Source: Sphagnum magellanicum (Eukaryota > Streptophyta > Sphagnopsida > Sphagnales > Sphagnaceae). From it: 64,000 bases of DNA. Every line of letters starts with the position of its first letter. The stretch's first letter is position 1. Both the position numbers and the translations under genes were made by a program. Below the pieces are notes generated by a model, which saw only the letters and a program-made list of their open reading frames with translations, did not search any database and was not told the DNA's origin. Of this stretch, positions 44,481 through 55,740 are shown piece after piece. The stretch covers positions 22,079,223 to 22,143,222 of the forward strand of contig CM038907.1 in assembly GCA_021904315.1 (NCBI GenBank), in the 5' to 3' direction.

Positions 44481-45960
44481 TCAGACAACAATGTCTGGTA
44501 TGTGGATTCTAGAGCTTCAAATCACATGACTAGTCATGGAAAATGGTTTAGAAACGCAAAGGATTTAAAGACACCAGGGTTTGTGGAAACTGGTGATGAC
44601 ACTACACATCCCATCACACAGATTGGCAAGGTGCCATTGTCCATGCAAGATGGGCAAACAAAGCACCTGAAAGATGTATTTCATGTTCCAACCATAACAA
44701 AAAATTTGGTCTCCGTAGGCCAGATGGTGGAACAAGGTTTACAGGTGACATTTAACCCAAATGGATGTTTTGTGGAAGACATGAAGAACCAAGGCAAATT
44801 GATTGCTAAAGGAGAAAGGAATGGACAAATGTTCACCTTGGATGTGAACATGCCTGAGGTGAATTCCATGTTATTCACACATGGAAAAGGAGCTGGAGAC
44901 ATTGGAATTTGGCACAAGCGAGTTGGCCATGTTAATCTCCAACGTCTTAAACTCATGGAGAAACAAAAACTTGTTGGAGGTCTTTCCAAATTTGGAACAG
45001 AAGAGGTGATGTCAAAGGTTTGTGAAGCATGCCAATTGGGGAAGCAAGCTAGGCATCCATTCCTAGCTCAAACAACTCATGTAAGTTCTAAACCTTTGGA
45101 AATGATCCACTCAAATGTGTGGACCACGAAGACAGAATCCATTGGAGGATGCAAGTACTACGTGAGTTTCATTAATGACCACACAAGCAAGGTGTGGGTC
45201 TACTTCATGAAACACAAAGGTGAAGTGTTTCAACATTTTTTGAATTTCAAAGCAATGGTGGAGAAGGAGAAGGGTGTGAGCATCAAGTACCTAAGGTTCG
45301 ATGGAGGGGGAAAGTATTTTTCAAATGAATTCAGTGAGTACTTGAAGGAGCATGGAATTCAAAGGAAGTACTCATGTAGTTATTCCCCACAGCAGAATGG
45401 AGTAGCCGAAAGAAAAAACAGGCACATTGCAGAAATAGCACGTGCCATGTTGAATGAGAAGTATTTGCCAAATTACTTTTAGGCTGAAGCAGTAGCAACT
45501 GTAGTCTACATCATGAATTGAACACCCATAGTGGCAATTCATGGCATGACACTTGAAGAAAAATTCACAGGCAAAAAACCCGATGTTTCACACTTCAGAG
45601 TGTTTGGTTGCATTGCATACGTGCATGTTCTTGATGAGAAGAGATCAAAACTAGACGCAAAAGCTGAAAAATGTATCTTCATTGGATATTCTTCAGAACA
45701 AAAGGGATATAGATGTTTCAGTTCTTCCATTCGGAAGTTGCAAGTGAGTAGAGATGTTGTGTTTGATGAGATGGCTAGTTGGTATTCACCACTAAAGGTA
45801 GCAGAAGATGGAGAAGCTAGAAATGGTGATGTTTCATCAAATGTGGAACAAGAATCACAATTAATTAGTGGACCACAAGAGTCTTCAATTAGTGGGTCCA
45901 GTAGCACTCCATGGAAAGGAATATTAAGATTTTCAAACATTGTACATGGTAGTTCTTAAA
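44481..45960 (+). pseudogene. Copia 2 protease and integrase
   Basis: The protease active site reads WYVDSRASNHM, with Arg in place of the Gly of D-S-G (a GGA-to-AGA change). The integrase zinc domain is intact (WHKRVGH ... CEACQLGK). In the catalytic core the first Asp motif HSDVW is HSNVW and FIDDH is FINDH, both GAT-to-AAT changes; copia 1 still has Asp at both. The core goes on through LRFDGGGKYFSNEF and SPQQNGVAERKNRHI (the QNG-AER-NR motif with the catalytic Glu). Stops: TAG at 45480 (TGG in copia 1), TGA at 45518 (CGA in copia 1) and TAA at 45957 (CAA in copia 1). The C-terminal integrase block has HFRVFGCIAYVHV and KCIFIGYS. Frame unbroken apart from stops. Confidence 0.93.
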
Positions 45961-47777
45961 CATCATCTAAAAATTCTCATGTAGATGGTGAATCAAGTGA
46001 ATCAGAGAAAAGTGAAGGTGAAGAATCAAGAATCACCTCAGTTACTACTCCTAGAGCTCGGATGGTCAAGAAAGCTTTGAAAACACCTGACAACAACAGT
46101 GGAGTACGAAGATCCACACGAGACAAGTACCTTGTACAAAGACTCACATATGATGGCTTTGTAGCTCATCATTACGCATACATGGTGAGAGTTATACAAG
46201 AGGTTGAACCCATTTGTTTTGAACAAGTGGTTGGAAATCCTAAGTGGGACAATGCCATGGATGAAAAGATGGCGGCTTTGGATGCGAATGCTACTTGGGA
46301 ATTGATAGTTTTACCAGAAGACAAGAAAGCAATTGGGTGCAAATGGGTGTACAAAGTCAAACACAATGCAGATGGATCTGTAAGCAAATACAAAGCAAGA
46401 TTGGTTGCCAAAGGTTATGCCCAAACATATGGCATAGACTATGAGGAGACCTATAGTCTAGTTGCCAAAATGACAACTGTAAGAGCAGTCATTGCTATGG
46501 CAGCAGCAAAAGGATGGTCTTTACATCAAATGGATGTAAAGAATGCTTTTTTTCATGGAGATTTACAGGAAGAAGTGTACATGGAACAACCACCAGGTTA
46601 TGTGGACCAAACACATCCTGATTTGGTTTGTAGGTTGAAGAAAGCTCTGTATGGCTTGAAGCAAGCTCCTAGAGCTTGGTTAGACAAGATAGATTAGTAT
46701 CTTGTCACAAGTGGATTTCAAACATACAATGTAGATTTTTCACTATATGTGAAAAAGACAGATCATGGGATTGTAGTCATAGTCATCTATGTTGATGACT
46801 TGATTATCATAGGAGATAATGATGCAGACATCTCTGATTTGAAGAAACTTTTGAAGCAAAAGTTTGAGATGAAGGATTTGGGAGAGTTGCGTTATTTCCT
46901 TGGCATTGAGGTAATCCATTCCCCGAAAGGGATATGGTTACTACAAAGGCAATATGCCTTGAACAAATTGGCCGAATATGGGATGACGGGTTGCAAACCC
47001 ATTTCAATTCCATTGGAGCAAAATGTGAAGTTAAGTGCAAATGAAGGAGACCTCGTGGAGGATACCACTATGTACAGACGCATAGTGGGGAGTTTGATTT
47101 ACATGACCATCACAAGGCCAGATTTGAGTTATGCAGTTGGAGTGGTGAGTCAATTCATGCAAACACCACAAAAGCCACATTTGGATGCAATGAAGCACAT
47201 ACTAAAATACATAAAACATACCTTGTAGTGTGAAATTTTTTATGAAGCCAAAAGCCAGTTACAAGTACATGGATACAAGGATGTTAATTCGGCTGGCAAT
47301 GTTTCAGATAGAAGATCAACCAGTGGTTTCATGTTTTCTTTTGGAAGTGGTGCTATTAGTTGGAGCAATAAGAAACAACCAACAGTTGCACTATCAAGCA
47401 CGGAGGCAGAATACAGAGGTGCAACAATTGTTGCATGTGAAGTAGTTTGGTTACAAAAACTACTCTCAGATTTGGGACAGTCAGTGGATGCTCCTGTTGT
47501 CATCTATTGTGATAACATTAGTAGCATACTACTTGCTAACAACCCGATCTATCATGCTAGGACAAAGCACATTGAGGTGCACTACCACTTCATTAGAGAA
47601 AAAATTCTAGCAAAAGAAATTGACCTTGTTCATGTCAGTACCGAAGATCAAGTTGCTGACATTTTCACAAAGGCTTTAGGTACAGACAAGCTAAGGAAGT
47701 TTAGAAAAATGCTTAGTGTACTAAAAGTGGATTTGAGCTTGAGGGGGAGTGTTGCGAATTCAAGTTCAACTAGTTAG
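45961..47777 (+). pseudogene. Copia 2 reverse transcriptase and RNase H
   Basis: The copia RT is complete: [81 protein letters not shown], catalytic YVDD at 46788-46799 and the LRYFLGIEV thumb. RNase H follows: the DADWAG start is altered (KDVNSAGN), but the Glu motif SSTEAEYR and the IYCDNIS and ARTKHIEV-HYHFIRE motifs are kept, ending ADIFTKAL. In-frame stops: TAG at 46695 (TGG in copia 1) and TAG at 47226, the latter shared with copia 1. The frame runs past the polypurine tract (GAGGGGGAG, 47741) into the LTR and stops at 47777. Confidence 0.94.
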
Positions 47778-48062
47778 GTTTCATTAGTTATTGGAGTAAG
47801 AAAGTAACGAGGTTACTTTCTCAAGGTTGAATTACTTTCACTACTTATTTTAGTTTGGTTATTTGTGGTTTGGTCTTGTAGTTAAATACCTTGGTGTTGA
47901 TGGTTTGTTTCTCTTTTCTTCATTACACAAGTTTGTGTATTTCATGTGACAAAAGCCGTGGAGAGTTCTTGATGTTATGTTTTGTGTTGTGAGCATTATG
48001 TTGTAGTTTCCTTTCAATAAAGATTTATGTTTGCACTTGAGTAGATCTCCTATTTGTTAACA
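47750..48062 (+). mobile_element. Copia 2, 3' LTR
   Basis: TGTTGCGAATTCAAGTTC...TTTGTTAACA, 313 bp, TG...CA bounded, and complete where the 5' LTR has a 16-bp gap. It is preceded by the polypurine tract GAGGGGGAG. No ordinary 5-bp duplication follows; the flank is the second copy of the 83-bp segment. Confidence 0.93.
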
Positions 48063-48145
48063 AAATCATGGTAATCAAAAGGAACACCAAGACCATGGCA
48101 ATTATGGCAATTAGGAGGAGCATGTCACACCAATAAACTTCAAAG
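48063..48145. repeat. Second copy of the 83-bp flanking duplication
   Basis: Same 83 bases as 41869-41951 with two mismatches (CCATGGCAATT versus CCATTGTAATT). Begins at the first base after the 3' LTR; its partner ends at the first bases of the 5' LTR. Confidence 0.9.
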
Positions 48146-50234
48146 TGAACAAGATGATCTCACACTCATTATCATTGATTTCCAAGCCCTAAATTAAATT
48201 AGATTTGAGCCATGTGTTTAAAAGTGAACAATTATTTGGAGAACATTAATCATTGTTTTTTTCATCTATCCTAATGATGGGAGTAGGTAGAGTCCATTAA
48301 TCATTATATGATTGTTTGGTTTCAAGTGGAAAAATAAACTTTCATGGGCTACCATGTCTATGAAAGGTTTTTTGTCTCATTTTTTATCATTTAAATTTTA
48401 AAGGGCCATGTCTTTCTTTTTTCATGTGTTTTGAACAATTTAAAGGGATATGGGTATGCCTTTTAGTCCTTTATCCCTAAAGAAAGGAGGTGGTTTGAAT
48501 GAGAAGGGGGTGATTGATGCACTAAGTGTTCAATCACTGGCCACTTTACCTTATTTCCTAGTTTCAAAACTAGGCAATAACATAAGGTTTATGTGCAATT
48601 CAATTTTTACATCTATACAATGACAAAAACATCAACATCTCATAAACACAAAGTTTTCAATAACATGTTCATTTTAATGCAAAAGGGAAGTTTTTTCATA
48701 TGTTGTTCACTTTTTAGATGTATTAGAATAATTATGAACAAATAAATTTTTTTTTGGTTTGGTTTTTTTGTTGACTCATTATATCATGTTTATGTAGGCA
48801 AGTTTCCCTATTTCAGATTTTGCTAATGAATGATAAGTTTGAAATGCTCATGGTCATATGTCCAATTTTTATGTGCCCTAATTCAAATTTTTTGTCACAA
48901 ATTTTGAATACATGAATGATTTATCTAAGGTAGGTAAATTGTAGATCATAATCAAATCAAGAGGCAAAATGTGTGTATTCTATAGGTATGGTTTGTGTGG
49001 TATGTTTTGGGAATATCTCCAACATGGATTTATGTGAAATTAGGTGAATTTTAAACTTTACATGTCTCATGGAAACATGGAACTTTGCATGATATCCATT
49101 ACAAAAAGGTTATGGTTTTATAACACATCCCCCCCAAGTACAACTAAACACAATATTGACAAAGATTTCATAATCACATGATTCAGGTTGAAAATTTAAA
49201 TGGTCACATATTGTTGTGCATTACATTTGTACCATAGTTTTAAAATATTAAATATGTTGAAATTTTGCAACATTCTAATATGTGTCCAAATATTCTTAAT
49301 TTGAATGTTTGAGTAGCTTTTATTTATTTGTTATGAAAGCAAAGCAAATTCACTTACTTTTAAAACAAAGTTTTATGATCATATATGATAATATTTGTTG
49401 AAACATATTTTAATGACAAGAATTACCACAATGTTTTACTCCAATTAATCAGAATTGAAAATAGATGCTTTTGTTTGGTTTCAATGTTGCTTCACTTGAT
49501 GATTGTTACTAAATTAAGTTCTTAAAGCTTCATTTTCACAATTTTCTATTAGCTTAAATTTTTTTCTTAGCCAATTCCTTTCACATGTTACATTTGCCAC
49601 TTTAAAAAATATTTGCCAAAAGAACTTACTTTCATTAACCTTACTACAATTGCATAACATTTCCTTTTGGCTTGACATGCAATATCATCTTTCAATTCAA
49701 TGTGTGCTTAAGTTGTCTAGTATGTTATAGATCTTTCCAAATAGATATAATGTCATCACCATTAATTTTGAGACATTTATTACATTTGATTAAGGCATTA
49801 AAAAATCCTTGATTGTATTGTTGGAATTTTTTCCTATTTAATGTGTAAAATGATAACCAACCATAACCAAAACAATATGCTTTATGTGAGCATCCATAGA
49901 ATCTCACATGAAAAAGAATTAGAAATAATTCCATGCTATCATTTAAATTTCAAATTTCATACACATGAGGCAAGCAATTTCACTGAAAACAAATTAAATC
50001 ATCTCACTTCATTAATTGCCCATGTTAGATGTGTATTAACAAAGAGATATTCTTTTTTAATTTAATTACACGTGATCTTCAAAGAATGTTCCTTTTCATG
50101 TCATTGAAGATTTATGATTAAATTTGTTCAATATGGTAACAAATGGAGATGTAAACTTTACAGGGATGACAAAAGAATATTAAACCCAAAAAAAAAAAAA
50201 AAAAAACCAGAATATTAGTGAGTGAAAGACCATT
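48146..50234. other. AT-rich DNA without a recognisable gene
   Basis: Only short open frames (49725-49934 -, 49841-50065 +) with no known motif. An A-run of 19 lies at 50188-50206. Confidence 0.4.
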
Positions 50235-50520
50235 ATGGTGGCAACTCGTTTGGTCAGTGTTTCTTTACAAGTGGCAAAATAGTTTTTCAAAAAAATAATG
50301 CTATGTCAAATATTCCAATTTTTTTCAAAAAAATCATCAAAAATTGAAAAAAGTTCTAAAAAATTGCTATGTTTCTACACATGTTCAAGCAAGTAACCAG
50401 GACATAAAAGGATTTTAGTAAATTTCTACTTTCATAGCTGGTCTATAGCCAAACATGGATAAATCTCCTTGAGGATGATTGCCAACATGACAACATCACA
50501 AAATTGAGGAAAAAAAACCA
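50235..50520. repeat. Dispersed repeat pair, copy 2
   Basis: Second copy of the repeat at 39385-39645, in the same orientation, with a small insertion around 50412 (AAAGGATTTTAG) and a shorter A-rich end. See copy 1. Confidence 0.6.
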
Positions 50521-51098
50521 TTCGTGTTAGCATTGTATCATATATATATATTACACCTGGAACCTGACCTGTCTAAAATGTGCATTGCAAATTGATGATG
50601 CATTGGTATGAATGTAGGTATGTAGGTATGTTTTAATAGGTGACAAACCTAATCAATAATGATATTGTTATAATAGGCAACATGTGTTTCATTGAAGTTT
50701 GCTTTTGGAGTGCCAGCCATGTATGATAATCACAAAAAGATAGGAGGAGGCATCCATGATGAAAGAGTGGTGGCTATTGAAAAAAGCTAGCCATAGGGAA
50801 AAGGCTGCCATAGCTCACAAAAGAACTACACATATATTCATGTTAGAAGAGTGAGGACTCAGGAGGACAATTTCTTAGTAAATAGTACGAAGACTGATAT
50901 TTAAACCTAATACCAGACCAGTGGGCTACTATATCCCCATTTCCTCTGGACCTTAATACAGGAGTCATTTGGTATTAGACCAAGTACCTACAAAACAGGG
51001 GACCAAGCTGGTTCAGGCTTTAATACCAAATTTGATACAATTGTCAATAGCCAGCTTAATCTTATACACTAACGTTATTGACCCAACTTGCAAAATTC

Positions 51099-51136
<38 letters not shown>

Positions 51137-53600
51137 GAAAAAGTTGTGTGCATTTGTGTATAAAAGACTATGACATTTGAACAAAAGGAAAATACTTTTT
51201 CATCCATGTTTTGAAAGAAATAAATTATGTATTCAACTAATTGCACAGATTCATTAAAAAGTAGAGTAGAAGTAAAACAGGTTTAAAGCGATGTTGTGTG
51301 CAAGTATATCTTTTACGCAAATATACTCACTGGGTATGAATAGGGTATATCATTTATCTTAATTTATTTGTGTAAAATCAATATACTCTCACGAAGGGCA
51401 TACCTAGTGGTACGTAAATTTTAAAAATTACATCTTATTCGTGACCTTGGATGTGTAAAAAAAATTCATATCCAAAGCTGGATATGTTTTGACATCTAGG
51501 TAAAGAAATTAGGGCAAGTATGACCTAAACCCTAAACTAGGTTAGTTCTATTAATTAGATGGGGTGCCTCCCAAGTTCCTTTCTTCTTCTTTTGGGTGGG
51601 AATGAGCCTTTCAACCTTTCACAAAATCAAGCAAAAGTAAAGAAATTGTAACTTGGAAAGCTCCCAAAAATAGAAGTTTCTATGTGAAGATAGAGTGTCT
51701 TCCCTTTGGTCCATATATATAGCTGAGAAGGGGAGTTCTCTGAGCAAACCATATGGAATAAAATTGAGGACCATTAACATGTGTAAAAGTGCACATGTTA
51801 TCAGTGGTAAGTATGCGGTAAGGATTTATGTTAAGTGAAAGACCCCTTCCTTTTTTTTGGACCATAACTTCCACATTACTTAACCAAATTTGAATGATTC
51901 AAAAGCCTACTACAACACTCAGAGATGAGCTCAAAATTAGCTTCAATGTGCATCAACAATTGAATGTAAGTCATGATGTCATTGTCTTTTGATACACTAA
52001 GTGTTCTCTTGTAAGCATGTTTACTTTAATCAAGATGAATCAAACATTTTGATTCTTGCATTTTGGCATTGGATTTGGTCTCTAAATTGTTTTGTAGAAT
52101 CCAAAATGTGGACATTTTTTCAATTAAAATAAAATAAATAAACACCCTTTTATTACCCCCAAAAGGGGTATATGATAGGGGGGTTTCTAGACCCTACCCA
52201 TCTACTAGAGAATTGAGTGTTAATATACCCTTACATGATGAGTAAATAAATTGAAAAAAATTACATATCCTTACATGAGGATATACAAAAGACAACATAC
52301 ATGCAAACACTTGTTTAAAGTCCCTTTTTGTGGATTGTTTCAAAATTCCATTTTGAGAGTTGAAATATGTGCACCATTATAGTCACTGATAGGCCCTGAA
52401 GTCTGAATTTTCAAAATGATGTATGATAGAGTAGTAGGAATACTTCTTGTTGCCAATGGACTGAGAGCTTTTGATTTGTGCACTAGTGTCAAGGAATGAT
52501 GTGTTGTTGTGCCTTCGCATGGATGAGCTTACACATGTAGCAATAGCAAATAGTGCTCCCATGACCTTTTAAACAAAATGGTATGTGCAGCCACATGCTA
52601 TGAAAAACACCTTAATCAAGCTTAATTTGAATCTAATAAATTTGAACCTTTCTTTCCAACATTCTAATGATGTAGTTTTGAATCTCCAAGTACAGCGTAC
52701 ATTTTTTATGTAAATTATTTACAAATTTTATGAATTCACAGTCTTTCTTCTGAACTTAATGAAGGTTATACTAAATGCCGCAAATATTGGAATGAGCATA
52801 ACAAACATTACTGTTCATTCACGAATACAAATACTTTGAGCCAGTGAATTTTTGTGTTAGTGGTAAATTTGTACCATGTGAGTTTTCAAGACCAACTTCA
52901 TGTTTTAAGAAAATCATGGATGACATCTAATGACCCATAATAGATTTTAAAGCATTTCTTGAATGTCTAAACATATCTAAAAAAGAGATAAGATATTTAT
53001 ATGTTAGTTCATGTAGTTGAGCTTGTCATTCATGGATGAAGATCATCCATCCACGTTTAGCTCATTGTCACAGGTGAAAACCATCAATCACATCCATCAT
53101 TATAATAAAGGATGAAATTTATGTATCATCACATATGTGTCATCCATAATGAGTGAAATTCATCCACAACCATTTTTCATCAAAATTGATATTCAACAAA
53201 TTATTCAAAAAGGGTGAGTGCATGCTAAAAGTGGCTCAATTTTGACCAGCAATTTTTTTCAGAAGAAAGAAAAAAAAAAAACTTTTAATTTGGGCCCTTT
53301 TCTTTTTCTAAAGGAAATCTTGAGAAAAAAGCAAATTCAATCATCTAAATTTCATCATGTGATTTGATGGAAGGACCATAAAGTAACAATACGTCTCCCT
53401 TTATAGTCTCATTATTTTCTCTATCACCCCTCTATCTCCTAATTATTTCTCTGGTCACTTCAATATTTATGGATGACTAAGCTTTACTATGTCAATAACT
53501 GGCTTAAGAATTGCATTCACTTTTGACATGTCTCAACATTTTCCTTTCAGTTATAGAAAGATGGGTTTGCATTTTCTTCTCTACTGTTGCCCTATTGGGA
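50521..53600. other. AT-rich DNA, with a (TA)n microsatellite
   Basis: A perfect (TA)17 tract lies at 51101-51134; the two open frames crossing it (50969-51163 + and 51013-51246 -) are repeat artefacts. No other feature is supported. Confidence 0.5.
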
Positions 53601-53638
53601 GGCACCCAACACTGACAAAAACCTAAACAAAACATTGC

Positions 53639-54100
53639 TCAGATGTGCCCAAAAGCTACCCAATCTTGTAGATCATAACATACAGTCACTAGTTTTTCTT
53701 CATTCAGGAGTGTATGAGCTAGTTGCATAATGAAGGAGAAATTTGACCCAACTACAAAAGTCGGTTCAAATATGGTTGGAATTGTGGGTGGGGGCGGGGA
53801 ACGAGTTCTAGCTGCCTGGAATCCCACTGATCTGTTTTTGTCTCTCTCCCTGAGAGGGACTAGCTCTCTCCTTTTTTTGGTTCCTGCGGGCTGTTTGTCT
53901 TTTGGCCTTCCCTTTTTGTCTCCCCTGTGATGGTTTCGACCATCAATTTTCTTTATTGGATTTTTATTTATCATTTTTGTCCAGAGGTGCCAGCATATTT
54001 TTGTCAAGAGAACCCTAATAAGCCAGGACTGTGTTGGCTTTGCAGCAGAAAGGGTGCTGAATAAGTGAGTACTGACTGTGAAAGAACAAAAAACTGCCAC
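53639..54100 (-). other. Unidentified 153-codon minus-strand open frame
   Basis: This is one of the longer frames outside transposons. It has a mixed composition with a basic central stretch (KKGRPKDKQPAGTKKRREL) and a proline run (RSPPPPTIPTI), but no motif I can assign. Local GC is higher than the surroundings. No promoter or splice pattern is clear, and the opposite strand is also open for part of it (53730-53930), so it may be a chance frame or a fragment of a decayed gene. Confidence 0.3.
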
Positions 54101-55509
54101 TGTTTTTACTCACCCCTTTGATGAGAGACTTTAGAGCAGTGCATGCAATCCTTGTCTGTTGTATTTTGGGAGCCGTGAACAGATTCTCTTGTTGTGATCC
54201 TTATTATCACATATGCTTCCTGCGAGTGAGCCTGAACTAATTAGTCAAAGCCATCAGATCCACTCGACTTGCTTTCATTTCAGTTATATGCGTCCAAAAG
54301 TTGATATGTAACTTATAAGATTCTAGACATGACTTTGTTTTTGGAGACCAGAGAATTAATTAGTTAGTCTGAATTAGCTTTGCACTCATCAGTGGTAGTT
54401 GGTTACCAGTGGCAGATGCTATGCGTGAGCCCCCTAAAGATTGCCAACCCACAAGACTGCAAACTTTCATTCAAATCCCTTGGGGTTAGTTCATAATGTT
54501 CCTACCTCGAGAATTATTAGAAAGATTAGGAATGGTTTAAGTTTAGTCTGCTGTTGGATTCTAGAAACCAAGCTTTACCCAAAATAAAATCTAATGTCAG
54601 ATTGCAATTATTTACAAGGATTGCCAGTTTCTCAGCCAGTTTAGAAAATTGAGCCATATACAATAGTCCAAATCTGGTCTCTCAAGACACTTTGCAAGGT
54701 GTCTTCTTGTCTAGATATTGCGGGTACGGACCTGTTGTTAGTTCTATCAAATTAGTTGTGGATGCATCTCAAAGTTCACCTTTTGTTGGTTTTCTTTGCA
54801 ATGAGCCACTTTGCTTGGCCCATCACAGTTTTTACAAAAAAAAATCATATTTGGACTCTCCCTCAAATAGAAGTTTGCACCAAATGTTGTGCATGCATAT
54901 CTTTTGACCAAATATGCATATGGTATATAAATTACCTTAACTTATTTTCTCAGAATCGATATATCTTGAAGAGGAGCAAAACCTAAGATATGTAAGCAGA
55001 TATAAAATATCCTATGCATAACCTTGGACATGTGCAACAGATTGGTACCTGGAGGCAAATATGCTTCTAGGACGTCCAAATGAGAAGGTTAGGATAAGTA
55101 TCATAGTTGTTCTTGATCGATTAGATATAGCATGATAGTTATTCTTGATTGATTATGACAATGACTTTTGATTAGTTACATATAGTGATTGGTCCAAATT
55201 GGTTCCAAGTAGTCTCCCAAACTTTTACTATCATTTTCATGTTTATGGGTGGTGCATGGGAAATAGTAAGTCATCTTGTTTGTGAAAAATATTGTTGGAA
55301 GTCCAAATATTGGATATTGGTGGAGTTATTCTAAGGGCTATTTTTGATCTTTTGTTGTCATTCCATGTTGTAAATCAATTGTTCAAATAACTGTATTTTA
55401 TAGATGTGAAATGAAATAAAAAGGATTTGAAAGTTCGTTATGATCAAATGCTTATTAATCATTTGTTTTGATTGAACTGTATGTGCCCTTGTTGAAAGAC
55501 ATGACTAAG
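54101..55509. other. Unassigned intergenic DNA
   Basis: Less AT-biased until about 54900, with short open frames (54692-54907, 54756-54986) that show no domain. Nothing else supported. Confidence 0.35.
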
Positions 55510-55740
55510 TGGTTAGCTAACATGGTTATCAAATGGCATGTTTATTGTGATTAACTTGATTAATGTTTGTGCTAACATGGTTGTCAAATGGCATGTATGT
55601 TTTGACCAACTTGATTAATTACAAGTGTGCTAATGTTTTGGTGTCACATGGCAATCTATTTTGACTAATATGTGTGCCAATGCTTGGGTGCCACATGCCA
55701 CATGATAAATCTATTTTGACTAAATTTGACTAACATGACA
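55510..55740. repeat. Four degenerate tandem units of about 55 bp
   Basis: Unit core: GCTAACATGGTTGTCAAATG, GCATGT-T-TTTTGA, then AACTTGATTAAT. Starts near 55516, 55571, 55629 and 55676; the last two are the most diverged (GCTAATGTTTTGGTGTCACA and GCCAATGCTTGGGTGCCACA). Confidence 0.65.

Noticed and set aside
51013-51246. Open frames across the (TA)n tract
   Set aside because: Tyr/Ile runs produced by the dinucleotide repeat, on both strands.
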